Below are positions 1 to 12,832 of a stretch of DNA of 64,000 nt, piece by piece. Below the pieces are notes generated by a model, which saw only the letters and a program-made list of their open reading frames with translations, was not told the DNA's origin and made no database searches. Position 1 is the first letter of the stretch. Each line of letters starts with the position of its first letter. The translations under genes and the position numbers were made by a program. Origin of the DNA: Flexamia atlantica (Eukaryota > Arthropoda > Insecta > Hemiptera > Cicadellidae); the NCBI GenBank assembly GCA_035578135.1, contig JAQJVK010000070.1, positions 620,001 to 684,000 on the forward strand, written 5' to 3'.

Positions 1-14
1 CTGTATCATACCAC

Positions 15-37
15 CCAAGTTACCGTAAAAACTTAGG
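15..37. other. Conserved dyad in the monomer linker (example copy)
   Basis: CC-AAGTT is followed by an 8-base spacer and then AACTT-A-GG, so the two sides can pair as a 7-bp stem interrupted by one bulged A. The same arrangement is present in most monomers across the window; the usual variation is in the spacer (ACCGTAAA versus ACCTTAAA). Class B linkers read CTCAGGTT on the left arm, which breaks the AAGTT/AACTT pairing. Dyad symmetry and cruciform-prone DNA have been reported at several centromeres, but a role here is inference. Confidence 0.6.
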
Positions 38-207
38 TTTTGGAAATATAGCTGATTAAATTAGTCGCATTGTGATGTGCGGACAGCGATTTGTCTAAGT
101 TTGACATGAAATATAAAAAAAATACGGAAGTGTGCCAACATGACGTACACATAGGATGATGGAATAGGACCAAAACTTACTACTATACGACCCAAGTTAC
201 CTTAAAA
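31..207 (+). repeat. Representative satellite monomer (177 bp, first full copy)
   Basis: This is the first complete monomer when the repeat is phased to begin at ACTTAGGTTT. In order it contains a T4/A3 tract block, a GATTAAATTAGTCGC segment, a G+C-richer centre (GATGTGCGGACAGCGATT), GTCTAAGTTTGACATG, an A-rich stretch, GAAGTGTGCCAACATGACG, TACACATAGG, GATAGAATAGGACC-like sequence and a pyrimidine-rich linker ending in ACCCAAGTTACC. The phase is arbitrary. The copy carries a TGTGATG variant of the usual TGCGATG, a CpG to TpG change that recurs in class C monomers. No internal sub-repeat of the monomer was evident. Confidence 0.9.
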
Positions 208-952
208 ACTTAGGTTTTGGAAATATGGGTGATTAAATTAGTCGCTATGAGATGTGCGGACAACGATTTTCTAAGTTTGACATGAAATATAAAAATAAAT
301 ACGGGATTGTGGATACATGACGTACACATAGGGTGATAGAATAGGACCAGAACTATAGTATTATACCACTCAGGTTACCGTCAAAACTTAGGTTTTGGAA
401 ATATGGGTGATTAAAATAGTCGCTTTGGATGTGTGGACAGCGATCCGCCTAAGTTTGACATGAAATATAAAATAAATACGGAAGTGTGCCAAAAGGACGT
501 ACACATAGGCTGATAGAATAGGACCAGAACTTCTATATTATACCACCCAAGTTACCTTAAAAACTTAGGTTTTGGAAATATGGCTGATTAAAGTAGTCGC
601 ATTGCGATGTGCGGACAACGATTTGTCTAAGTATGACATGAAATATAAAAATAAATACGGAAGTGTGCCAACATTACCTACACATAGGGTGATAGAATAG
701 GACCAGAACTTCTGTATTATACCACCCAAGTTACCGTAAAAACTCAGGTTTTGGAAATATGGGTGATTAAAATAGTCGCTTTGGATTTGTGGACAGCGAT
801 CCGCCTAAGTTTGACATGAAATTTAAAATAAATACGGAAGTGTGCAAGCAAGACGTACACATAGGGTGATAGAATAGGTCCAGAACTACTGTATTATACC
901 ACCCAAGTTACCGTAAAAACTTAGGTTTTGGAAATATGGGTGATTAAATTAG

Positions 953-963
953 TCGCTTTGCGA
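953..963. other. Short perfect hairpin TCGC-TTT-GCGA (example copy)
   Basis: Four base pairs flank a three-base loop in the centre of the monomer. It recurs in monomers that read TCGCTTTGCGATG, and a TAT loop variant is found in class A (TCGCTATGCGA). Class B monomers lose it because of the one-base deletion that gives TTTGGATG. It holds two of about seven CpG sites per monomer. Confidence 0.5.
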
Positions 964-3540
964 TGTGCGGACAGCGATTTGTCTAAGTTTGACATTACTT
1001 TTAAAAAAAATACGGAAGTGTGCCAACATGACTTACACATAGGATGATAGAATCTGACCAGAAATTTACTACTATACCACCCAAGTTACCTTAAAAACTT
1101 AGGTTTTGGAAATATGGGTGATTAAAGTAGTCGCATTGCGATGTGCGGACAGCGATTTGTCTAAGTTTGACATGACATTAAAAAAATACGGAAGTGTGCC
1201 AACATGACTTACACATAGGATGATAGAATAGGACCAGAACTTTACTACTATACCACCCAAGTTACCTTAAAATCTTAGGTCTTGGAAATATGGGTGATTA
1301 AATTAGTCGCTAAGCGATGTGCGGACAACGATTTGTCTAAGTTTGACATGAAATATAAAAATAAATACGGGATTGTGGATACATGACGTACAGATAGGGT
1401 GATAGAATAGGACCAGAACAATAGTATTAGACCACTCAGGATACCGTCAAAACTTGAGTTTTTGAAATACGAGTGATTAAAATAGTCGCTTTGGATGTGT
1501 GGTCAGCGATCCGCCTACGTTTGACATGAAATATAAAATAAATACTGAAGTGTGCCAATATTACGTACACATAGGGTGATAGAATAGGACCAAAACTTAC
1601 TACTATACGACCCAAGTTACCTTAAAAACTTAGGTTTTGGAAATATGGGTGATTAAATTAGTCGCTATGAGATGTGCGGACAACGATTTGTCTAAGTTTG
1701 ACATGAAATATAAATATAAATACGGGATTGTGGATACATGACGTACACATAGGGTGATAGAATAGGACCAGAACTATAGTATTATACCACTCAGGTTACC
1801 GTCAAAACTTAGGTTTTGGAAATATGGGTGATTAAAATAGTCGCTTTGGATGTGTGGACAGCGATCCGCCTAAGTTTGACATGAAATATAAAATAAATAC
1901 GGAAGTGTGCCAAAAAGAGGTACACATAGGCTGATAGAATAGGACCAGAACTTCTGTATTATACCACCCAAGTTACCTTAAAAACTTAGGTTTTGGAAAT
2001 ATGGCTGATTAAAGTAGTCGCATTGCGATGTGCGGACAACGATTTGTCTAAGTATGACATGAAATATAAAAATAAATACGGAAGTGTGCCAACATTACGT
2101 ACACATAGGGTGATAGAAAAGGACCAGGACTTCTGTATTATACCATCCAAGTTACCGTAAAAACTTAGGGTTTGGAAAAATGGCTGATTAAAGTAGTCGC
2201 TTTGCGATGTGCGGACAGCGATTTGTCTAAGTTTGACATGAAATATAAAAAAATACGGAAGTGTGCCAACATTACGTACACATAGGGTGATAGAATAGGA
2301 CCAGAACTTCTGTATTATACCACCCAAGTTACAGTAAAAACTTAGGGTTTGGAAAAATGGCTGATTAAAGTAGTCGCATTGCGATGTGCGGACAGCGATT
2401 TGTCTAAGTTTGACATTACTTTTAAAAAAAATACGGAAGTGTGCCAACATGACTTACACATAGGATGATAGAATCTGACCAGAAATTTACTACTATACCA
2501 CCCAAGTTACCTTAAAAACTTAGGTTTTGGAAATATGGGTGATTAAATTAGTCGCTATGCGATGTGCGGACAACGATTTGTCTAAGTTTGGCATGAAATA
2601 TAAAATAAATACGGAAGTGTGCCAACATGACGTACACATAGAGTGATAGAGTAGGACCAAAACTATAGTATTATACCACTCAAGTTACCGTCAAAACTTA
2701 CGTTTTGGAAATACAAGTGATTAAAATAGTTGTTTTGGATGTGTGGACAGCGATCCGCCTAAGTTTGACATAAAATATAAAATAAATACGGAGGTGTGCC
2801 AACACTACATACACATAGGGTGATAGAATAGGACCAGAACACCTGTATTATACCACCCAAGTTATCTTAAAAACTTAGGTTTTGGAAATATGGCTGATAA
2901 AAATAGTCGCTTAGCGATGTGCGGACGGCGATTTGTCTAAGTTTGACATGAAATATATAAAATTTGGAAGTGTGCCAACATTACGTACACAAAGGGTGAT
3001 AGAATAAGACCAGAACTTCTGTATTATACCATCCAATTTACCGTAAAAACTTAGATTTTGGAAATATGGGTGATTAAAGTAGTCGCTTTGCGATGTGCGG
3101 ACAGCGATTTGTCTAAGTTTGACATTACATTTAAAAAAAATACGGAAGTGTGCCAACATGACTTACACATAGGATGATAGAATCTGACCAGAAATATACT
3201 ACTATACCACCCAAGTTACCTTAAAAACTTAGGTTTTTTAAATATGGGAGATTAAATTAGTCGCTATGAGATGTGCGGACAACGATTTGTCTAAGTTTGA
3301 CATGAAATATAAAAATAAATACGGGATTGTGGATAAATGACGTACACATAGGGTGATAGAATAGGACCAGAACTATAGTATTATACCACTCAGGTTACCC
3401 TCAAAACTTAGGTTTTGGAAATATGGGTTATAAAAATAGTCGCTTTGGATGTGTGGACAGCGATCCGCCTAAGTTTGACATGAAATATAAAATAAATACG
3501 GAAGTGTGCCAACAAGACTTACATATAGGCTGATAGAATA

Positions 3541-4252
3541 GTACCAAAACTTCTGTATTATACCACCCAAGTTACCTTAAAAACTTAGGTTTTGGAAATA
3601 TGGGTGATTAAATTAGTCGCTATGCGATGTGCGGACAACGATTTTCCAAAGAATGACATGAAATATAAAAATAAATACGGAATTGTGGATACATGAAGTT
3701 CACATTGGGTGATAAAATAGGACCAGAAATTTAGTATTATACCACTCAGGTTACCGTCAAAACTTAGGTTTTTGAAATACGGGTGATTAAAATAGTCGCT
3801 TTGGATGTGTGGACAGCGATCCGCCTACGTTTGACATGAAATATAAAATAAATACGGAAGTGTGCCAATATTACGTACACATAGGGTGATAGAATAGGAC
3901 CAGAACTTCTGTATTATACCACCCAAGTTACCTTAAAAACTTAGGTTTTGGAAATATGGGTGATTAAATTAGTCGCTATGCGATGTGCGGACAACGATTT
4001 TCCAAAGAATGACATGAAATATAAAAATAAATACGGAATTGTGGATACATGAAGTTCACATTGGGTGATAAAACAGGACCAGAAATTTAGTATTATACCA
4101 CTCAGGTTACCGTCAAAACTTAGGTTTTTGAAATACGGGTGATTAAAATAGTCGCTTTGGATGTGTGGACAGCGATCCGCCTACGTTTGACATGAAATAT
4201 AAAATAAATACGGAAGTGTGCCAATATTACGTACACATAGGGTGATAGAATA
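3541..4252. repeat. Two-monomer tandem duplication (356 bp period)
   Basis: The diagnostic string ATTTTCCAAAGAATGACATG starts at 3641 and again at 3997, 356 bp apart. The flanking monomer pair, including AAGTTCACATTGGGTG and CCAATATTACG variants, is repeated with very few differences. The homology continues into the following monomer and ends in the chimeric copy at 4295-4472. Confidence 0.8.
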
Positions 4253-4294
4253 GGACCAGAACTTCTGTATTATACCACCCAAGTTACCTTAAAA

Positions 4295-4472
4295 ACTTAG
4301 GTTTTGGAAATATGGGTGATTAAATTAGTCGCTATGCGATGTGTGGACAGCGATCCGCCTAAGTTTGAGATGAAATATAAAATAAATATGGAAGTGTGCC
4401 AACAATACGTACACATAGGCTGATAGAATAGGACCAGAACTTCTGTATTATACCACCCAAGATACAGTAAAA
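4295..4472 (+). repeat. Chimeric monomer, class A left part joined to class B right part
   Basis: The left part reads CGCTATGCGATG as in class A, but the sequence then switches to TGTGGACAGCGATCCGCC, the class B signature. The switch falls inside the shared GATGTG. This is the product expected from a crossover or conversion between misaligned monomers of two classes. Confidence 0.65.
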
Positions 4473-6787
4473 ACTTAGGTTTTGGAAATATGGCTGATTA
4501 AAGTAGTCGCATTGCGATGTGCGGACAACGATTTGTCTAAGTATGACATGAAATATAAAAATAAATACGGAAGTGTGCCAACATTACGTACACATAGGGT
4601 GATAGAAAAGGACCAGGACTTCTGTATTATACCACCCAAGTAACCGTAAAAACTTAGGGTTTGGAAATATGGCTGATTAAAGTAGTCGCTTTGCGATGTG
4701 CGGACAGCGATTTGTCTAAGTTTGACATGAAATATAAAAAAATACGGAAGTGTGCCAACATTACGTACACATAGGGTGATAGAGTAGGACCAGAACTTCT
4801 GTATTATACCACCCAAGATACAGTAAAAACTTAGGTTTTGGAAATATGGCTGATTAAAGTAGTCGCATTGCGATGTGCGGACAGCGATTTGTCTAAGTTT
4901 GACATTACATTTAAAAAGAAAATACGGAAGTGAGCCAACATGACTTACACATAGGATGATAGAATATGACCAGAACTTTTCTACTATACCACCAAAGTTA
5001 CCTTAAAAACTTAGGTTTTGGAAATATGGGTGATTAAATTAGTCGCTATGCGATGTGCGGACAACGATTTGTCTAAGTTTGACATGAAATATAAAATAAA
5101 TACGGAAGTGTGCCAACATGACGTACACATAGAGAGATAGAGTAGGACAAAAACTATAGTATTATACCACTCAAGTTACCGTCAAAACTTACGTTTTGGA
5201 AATACAAGTGATTAAAATAGTCGCTTTGGATGTGTGGACAGCGATCCGCCTAAGTTTGACATAAAATATAAAGTAAATACGGAAGTGTGCCAACACTACG
5301 TACACATAGGGTGATAGAATAGGACCAGAACACCTGTATTATACCACCCATGTTACCTTAAAAACTTAGGTTTTTGGAAATATGGCTGATAAAAATAGTC
5401 GCTTAGCGATGTGCGGACAGCGATTTGTCTAGGTTTGACATGAAATATATAAAATTTGGAAGTGTGCCAACATTACGTACACAAAGGGTGATAGAATAAG
5501 ACCAGAACTTCTGTAATATACCATCCAAGTTAACGTAAAAACTTAGGTTTTGGAAATATGGGTGATTAAAGTAGTCACTTTGCGATGTGCGGACAGCGAT
5601 TTGTCTAAGTTTGACATTACATTTAAAAAGAAAATACGGAAGTGAGCCAACATGACTTACACATAGGATGATAGAATATGACCAGAACTTTTCTACTATA
5701 CCACCAAAGTTACCTTAAAAACTTAGGTTTTGGAAATATGGGTGATTAAATTAGTCGCTATGCGATGTGCGGACAACGATTTGTCTAAGTTTGACATGAA
5801 ATATAAAATAAATACGGACGTGTGCCAGCATGACGTACACATAGGGTGATAGAATAGGACCAGAACTATAGTATTATACCCCTCAAGTTTTAGTCAAAAC
5901 TTACGTTTTGGAAATACAAGTGATTAAAAGAGTCGCTTTGTATGTGTGGACAGCGATCCGCCTAAGTTTGACATGAAATATAAAAAAAATACGGAAGTGT
6001 GCCAACATGACGTACACATAGGATGATAGAATAGGACCAAAACTTTACTACTATACGAACCAAGTTACCTTAAAAACTTAGGTTTTGGAAATATGGGTGA
6101 TTAAAATAGTCGCTATGCGATGTGCGGACAACAATTTGTCAAAGAATGACATGAAATATAAAAATAAATACGGAATTGTGGATACATGACGTTCACATAG
6201 GGCGATAAAATGGGACCAGAAATTTAGTATTATACCACTCAGTTTACCGTCAAAACTTAGGTTTTTGAAATACGGGTGATTAAAATAGTCGCTTTGGATG
6301 TGTGGACAGCGATCCGCCTACGTTTGACATGAAATATAAAATAAATACGGAAGTGTGCCAACATGAGGTACACAAAGGGTGATAGAATAGGACCAGAACT
6401 TCTGTATTATACAACCCAAGTTACCGTAAAAACTTAGGTTTTGGAAATATGGGAGATTAGATTAGTCGCTATGAGATGTGCGGACAACGATTTGTCTAAG
6501 TTTGACATGAAATATAAAAATAAATACGGGATTTTGGATAAATGACGTACAGATAGGGTGATAGAATAGGACCAGAACTATAGTATTATACCACTCAGGT
6601 TACCCTCAAAACTTAGGTTTTGGAAATACGGGTGATTAAAATAGTCGCTTTGGATGTGTGGACAGCGATCCGCCTACGTTTGACATGAAATATAGAATAA
6701 ATACGGAGGTGTGCCAACATGACGTACACATAGGGTGATAGAATAGGACCAGAACTTCTGTATTATACCACCCAAGTTACCTTAAAA

Positions 6788-8744
6788 ACTTAGGTTTTGG
6801 AAATGTGGGTGATTAAATTAGTCGCTTTGCGATGTGCGGACAACGATTTGTCTAAGTATGACATGAAATATAAAATAAATACGGAAGTGTGCCAGCATGA
6901 CGTACACATAGGGTGATAGAAGGACCAGAACCATAGTATTATACCCCTCAAAGTACCGTCAAAACTTACGTTTTGGAAATACAAGTGTTTAAAATAGTCG
7001 CTTTGTATGTGTGGACAGCGATCCGCCTAAGTTTGACATGAAATATAAAATAAATACGGAAGTGTGCCAACATTACGTACACATAGGGTGATAGAATAGG
7101 ACCAGAACTTCTGTATTATACCACCCAAGTTACCGTAAAAACTTAGGTTTTGGAAATATGGCTGATTAAAGTAGTCGCATTGTGATGTGCGGACAGCGAT
7201 TTGTCTAAGATTGACAGGAAATATAAAAAAATTCGGAAGTGTGCCAACATTACGTATACATAGGGTGATAGAATAGGACCAGAACTTCTGTATTATACCA
7301 CCCAAGTTACCTTGAAAATTTAGGTTTTGGAAATATGGGTGATTAAATTAGTCGCTATGAGATGTGCGGACAACGATTTGTCTAAGTTTGACATGAAATA
7401 TAAAAATAAATACGGGATCGTGAATACATGACGTACACATATGGGTGTTAGAATAGGACCAGAACTATAGTATTATACCACTCAGGTTACCGTCAAAACT
7501 TAGGTTTTGGAAATATGGGTGATTAAAATAGTCGCTTTGGATGTGTGGACAGCGATCCGCCTAAATTTGACATGAAATATAAAATAAATACGGAAGTGTG
7601 CCAACAAGACGTACACATAAGCTGATAGAATAGGACCAGAACTTCTGTATTATACCAGCCAAGTTACCTTAAAAACTTAGGTTTTGGAAATATGGGTGAT
7701 TAAATTAGTCGCTATGCGATGTTCGGACAACGATTTGTCTAAGTATGACATGAAATATAAAAATAAATACGGAAGTGTGCCAATATTACGTATACATAGG
7801 GTGATAGAATAGGACCAGAACTTCTGTATTATACCACCCAAGTTACCTTAAAAACTTAGGTTTTGGAAATTTGGCTGATTAAAGTAGTGGCATTGCGATG
7901 TGCGGACAACGATTTGTCTAATTATGAAATGAAATATAAAAATAAATTCGGGATTGTGAGTACATGACGTACATATAGGGTGATAGAATAGGACCATAAC
8001 TATAGTATTATACCACACAGGTTACCGTCAAAACTTAGGTTTTGGAAATATGGGTGATTAAATTAGTCGCTATGCGATGTGCGGACAACGATTTGTCTAG
8101 GTATGACATGAAATATAAAAATAAATACGGAAGTGTGCCAACATTACGTACACATAGGGTGATTGAAAAGGACCAGAACTTCTGTATTATACCACCCAAG
8201 TTACCGTCAAAACTTACGTTTTGGAAATACAAGTGATTAAAATAGTCGCTTTGTATGTGTGGACAGCGATCCGCCTAAGTTTGACATGAAATATAAAATA
8301 AATACGGAAGTGTGCCAACATGACGTACACATAGGATGATATAATAGGACCAAAACTTTACTACTATACGACCCAAGTTACCTTAAAAACTTAGGTTTTG
8401 GAAATATGGGTGATTAAAATAGTCGCTATGCGATGTGCGAATAACAATTTGTCAAAGAATGACATGAAATATAAAAATAAATACGGAATTGTGGATACAT
8501 GACGTTCACATAGGGCGATAAAATGGGACCAGAAATTTAGTATTATACCACTCCGGTTACCGTCAAAACTTAGGTTTTAGAAATACGGGTGATTAAAATA
8601 GTCACTTTGGATGTGTGGACAGCGATCCGCCTAAATTTGACATGAAATATAAAATAAATACGGAAGTGTGCCAACAAGACGTACACATAGGCTGATAGAA
8701 TAGGACCAGAACTTCTGTATTATACCACCCAAGTTACCTTAAAA
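6788..8744. repeat. HOR unit 1 (11 monomers, 1957 bp)
   Basis: The unit is phased to an anchor monomer that carries GGAAATGTGGG and, about 120 bp on, a two-base deletion giving GATAGAAGGACC. The anchors of the first three units start at 6788, 8745 and 10702, exactly 1957 bp apart. Several private variants are shared between units at the same offset, such as AAGATTGACAGGAAATAT, CATATGGGTGTTAG and TAGTGGCATTG. Confidence 0.9.
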
Positions 8745-10701
8745 ACTTAGGTTTTGGAAATGTGGGTGATTAAATTAGTCGCTTTGCGATGTGCGGACAA
8801 CGATTTGTCTAAGTATGACATGAAATATAAAATAAATACGGAAGTGTGCCAGCATGACGTACACATAGGGTGATAGAAGGACCAGAACCATAGTATTATA
8901 CCCCTCAAAGTACCGTCAAAACTTACGTTTTGGAAATACAAGTGTTTAAAATAGTCGCTTTGTATGTGTGGACAGCGATCCGCCTAAGTTTGACATGAAA
9001 TATAAAATAAATACGGAAGTGTGCCAACATTACGTACACATAGGGTGATAGAATAGGACCAGAACTTCTGTATTATACCACCCAAGTTACCGTAAAAACT
9101 TAGGTTTTGGAAATATGGCTGATTAAAGTAGTCGCATTGTGATGTGCGGACAGCGATTTGTCTAAGATTGACAGGAAATATAAAAAAATTCGGAAGTGTG
9201 CCAACATTACGTATACATAGGGTGATAGAATAGGACCAGAACTTCTGTATTATACCACCCAAGTTACCTTAAAAATTTAGGTTTTGGAAATATGGGTGAT
9301 TAAATTAGTCGCTATGAGATGTGCGGACAACGATTTGTCTAAGTTTGACATGAAATATAAAAATAAATACGGGATTGTGAATACATGACGTACACATATG
9401 GGTGTTAGAATAGGACCAGAACTATAGTATTATACCACTCAGGTTACCGTCAAAACTTAGGTTTTGGAAATATGGGTGATTAAAATAGTCGCTTTGGATG
9501 TGTGGACAGCGATCCGCCTAAATTTGATATGAAATATAAAATAAATACGGAAGTGTGCCAACAAGACGTACACATAAGCTGATAGAATAGGACCAGAACT
9601 TCTGTATTATACCACCCAAGTTACCTTAAAAACTTAGGTTTTGGAAATATGGGTGATTAAATTAGTCGCTATGCGATGTTCGGACAACGATTTGTCTAAG
9701 TATGACATGAAATATAAAAATAAATACGGAAGTGTGCCAATATTACGTATACATAGGGTGATAGAATAGGACCAGAACTTCTGTATTATACCACCCAAGT
9801 TACCTTAAAAACTTAGGTTTTGGAAATTTGGCTGATTAAAGTAGTGGCATTGCGATGTGCGGACAACGATTTGTCTAATTATGAAATGAAATATAAAAAT
9901 AAATACGGGATTGTGAATACATGACGTACATATAGGGTGATAGAATAGGACCATAACTATAGTATTATACCACTCAGGTTACCGTCAAAACTTAGGTTTT
10001 GGAAATATGGGTGATTAAATTAGTCGCTATGCGATGTGCGGACAACGATTTGTCTAGGTATGACATGAAATATAAAAATAAATACGGAAGTGTGCCAACA
10101 TTACGTACACATAGGGTGATTGAAAAGGACCAGAACTTCTGTATTATACCACCCAAGTTACCGTCAAAACTTACGTTTTGGAAATACAAGTGATTAAAAT
10201 AGTCGCTTTGTATGTGTGGACAGCGATCCGCCTAAGTTTGACATGAAATATAAAATAAATACGGAAGTGTGCCAACATGACGTACACATAGGATGATAGA
10301 ATAGGACCAGAACTTTACTACTATACGACCCAAGTTACCTTAAAAACTTAGGTTTTGGAAATATGGGTGATTAAAATAGTCGCTATGCGATGTGCGAATA
10401 ACAATTTGTCAAAGAATGACATGAAATATAAAAATAAATACGGAATTGTGGATACATGACGTTCACATATGGCGATAAAATGGGACCAGAAATTTAGTAT
10501 TATACCACTCCGGTTACCGTCAAAACTTAGGTTTTAGAAATACGGGTGATTAAAATAGTCACTTTGGATGTGTGGACAGCGATCCGCCTAAATTTGACAT
10601 GAAATATAAAATAAATACGGAAGTGTGCCAACAAGACGTACACATAGGCTGATAGAATAGGACCAGAACTTCTGTATTATACCACCCAAGTTACCTTAAA
10701 A
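8745..10701. repeat. HOR unit 2 (11 monomers, 1957 bp)
   Basis: It is nearly identical to unit 1 over its full length, with single-base differences only, for example GTGAGTACATG at about 7955 against GTGAATACATG at the same offset here, and TTGAAAATTTAGG against TTAAAAATTTAGG. The near-identity implies recent homogenisation of the pair. Confidence 0.9.
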
Positions 10702-12832
10702 ACTTAGGTTTTGGAAATGTGGGTGATTAAATTAGTCGCTTTGCGATGTGCGGACAACGATTTGTCTAAGTATGACATGAAATATAAAATAAATACGGAA
10801 GTGTGCCAGCATGACGTACACATAGGGTGATAGAAGGACCAGAACCATAGTATTATACCCCTCAAAGTACCGTCAAAACTTACGTTTTGGAAATACAAGT
10901 GTTTAAAATAGTCGCTTTGTATGTGTGGACAGCGATCCGCCTAAGTTTGACATGAAATATAAAATAAATACGGAAGTGTGCCAACATTACGTACACATAG
11001 GGTGATAGAATAGGACCAGAACTTCTGTATTATACCACCCAAGTTACCGTAAAAACTTAGGTTTTGGAAATATGGCTGATTAAAGTAGTCGCATTGTGAT
11101 GTGCGGACAGCGATTTGTCTAAGATTGACAGGAAATATAAAAAATTCGGAAGTGTGCCAACATTACGTATACATAGGGTGATAGAATAGGACCAGAACTT
11201 CTGTATTATACCACCCAAGTTACCTTAAAAATTTAGGTTTTGGAAATATGGGTGATTAAATTAGTCGCTATGAGATGTGCGGACAACGATTTGTCTAAGT
11301 TTGACATGAAATATAAAAATAAATACGGGATTGTGAATACATGACGTACACATATGGGTGTTAGAATAGGACCAGAACTATAGTATTATACCACTCAGGT
11401 TACCGTCAAAACTTAGGTTTTGGAAATATGGGTGATTAAAATAGTCGCTTTGGATGTGTGGACAGCGATCCGCCTAAATTTGACATGAAATATAAAATAA
11501 ATACGGAAGTGTGCCAACAAGACGTACACATAAGCTGATAGAATAGGACCAGAACTTCTGTATTATACCACCCAAGTTACCTTAAAAACTTAGGTTTTGG
11601 AAATATGGGTGATTAAAAGAGTTGCTTTGTATGTGTGGACAGCGATCCGCCTAAGTTTGACATGAAATATAAAAAAAATACGGAAGTGTGCCAACATGAC
11701 GTACACATAGGATGATAGAATAGGACCAAAACTTTACTACTATACGAACCAAGTTACCTTAAATACTTAGGTTTTGGAAATATGGGTGATTAAAATAGTC
11801 GCTATGCAATGTGCGGGCAACAATTTGTCAAAGAATGACATGAAATATAAAAATAAATACGGAATTGTGGATACATGACGTTCACATAGGGCGATAAAAT
11901 GGGACCAGAAATTTAGTATTATACCACTCAGTTTACCGTCAAAACTTAGGTTTTTAAAATACGGGTGATTAAAATAGTCGCTTTGGATGAGTGGACAGCG
12001 ATCCGCCTACTTTTGACATGAAATATAAAATAAATACGGAAGTGTGCCAACATGAGGTACACAAAGGGTGATAGAATAGGACCAGAACTTCTGTATTATA
12101 CAACCCAAGTTACCGTAAAAACTTAGGTTTTGGAAATATGGGAGATTAAATTAGTCGCTATGAGATGTGCGGACAACGATTTGTCTAAGTTTGACATGAA
12201 ATATAAAAATAAATACGGGATTTTGGATAAATGACGTACAGATAGGGTGATAGAATAGGACCAGAACTATAGTATTATACCACTCAGGTTACCCTCAAAA
12301 CTTAGGTTTTGGAAATATGGGTGATTAAAATAGTCGCTTTGGATGTGTGGACAGTGATCCGCCTAAGTTTGACATGAAATATAAAATAAATACGGAAGTG
12401 TGCCAACAAGACGTACATATAGGCTGATAGAATAGGACCAGAACTTCTGTATTATACCACCCAAGTTACCTTAAAAACTTAGGTTTTGGAAATATGGGTG
12501 ATTAAATTAGTCGCTATGCGATGTGCGGACAACGATTTTCCAAAGAATGACATGAAATATAAAAATAAATACGGAATTGTGGATGCATGAAGTTCACATT
12601 GGGTGATAAAATAGGACCAGAAATTTAGTATTATACCACTCAGGTTACCGTCAAAACTTAGGTTTTTGAAATACGGGTGATTAAAATAGTCGCTTTGGAT
12701 GTGTGGACAGCGATCCGCCTACGTTTGACATGAAATATAGAATAAATACGGAGGTGTGCCAACATGACGTACACATAGGGTGATAGAATAGGACCAGAAC
12801 TTCTGTATTATACCACCCAAGTTACCTTAAAA
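10702..12832. repeat. HOR unit 3 (12-monomer variant, 2131 bp)
   Basis: It begins like units 1 and 2, then switches at about 11611 to a different tail marked by GATTAAAAGAGTTGC, GAACCAAGTTACC and ATGAGGTACACAAAGGG. That tail is related to 5922-6787 in the left domain and to the tail of unit 6 (17656 onward). Confidence 0.85.

Larger units (their letters stand above)
1..6787. repeat. Left domain: mixed monomers, weak higher-order structure
   Basis: Monomers of classes A to E follow one another without one dominant period. Local similarities are still visible: a segment near 169 recurs near 1589 (about 1420 bp, 8 monomers), and a distinctive AAATATATAAAATTTGG variant at 2951 recurs at 5443 (about 2492 bp, 14 monomers). 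The end of the domain, from about 5922, resembles the tails of HOR units further right (11611 and 17656), so it is probably the decayed edge of the HOR domain that follows. No gene is present. Confidence 0.8.

Noticed and set aside
2165..2176. Telomere-like CTTAGGGTTTGG (also near 2341 and 4651; CACTTAGGGTG near 54983, 56933, 62387 and 63450)
   Set aside because: Each is a single unit created by one substitution in ACTTAGGTTTTGG or ACACATAGGGTG. There is no tandem telomeric run.
8042..8236. 64-codon plus-strand frame repeated unchanged at 9999, 15686 and 19954
   Set aside because: The identity follows from HOR copying of the DNA. The frame has no recognisable domain and overlaps minus-strand frames of the same kind.
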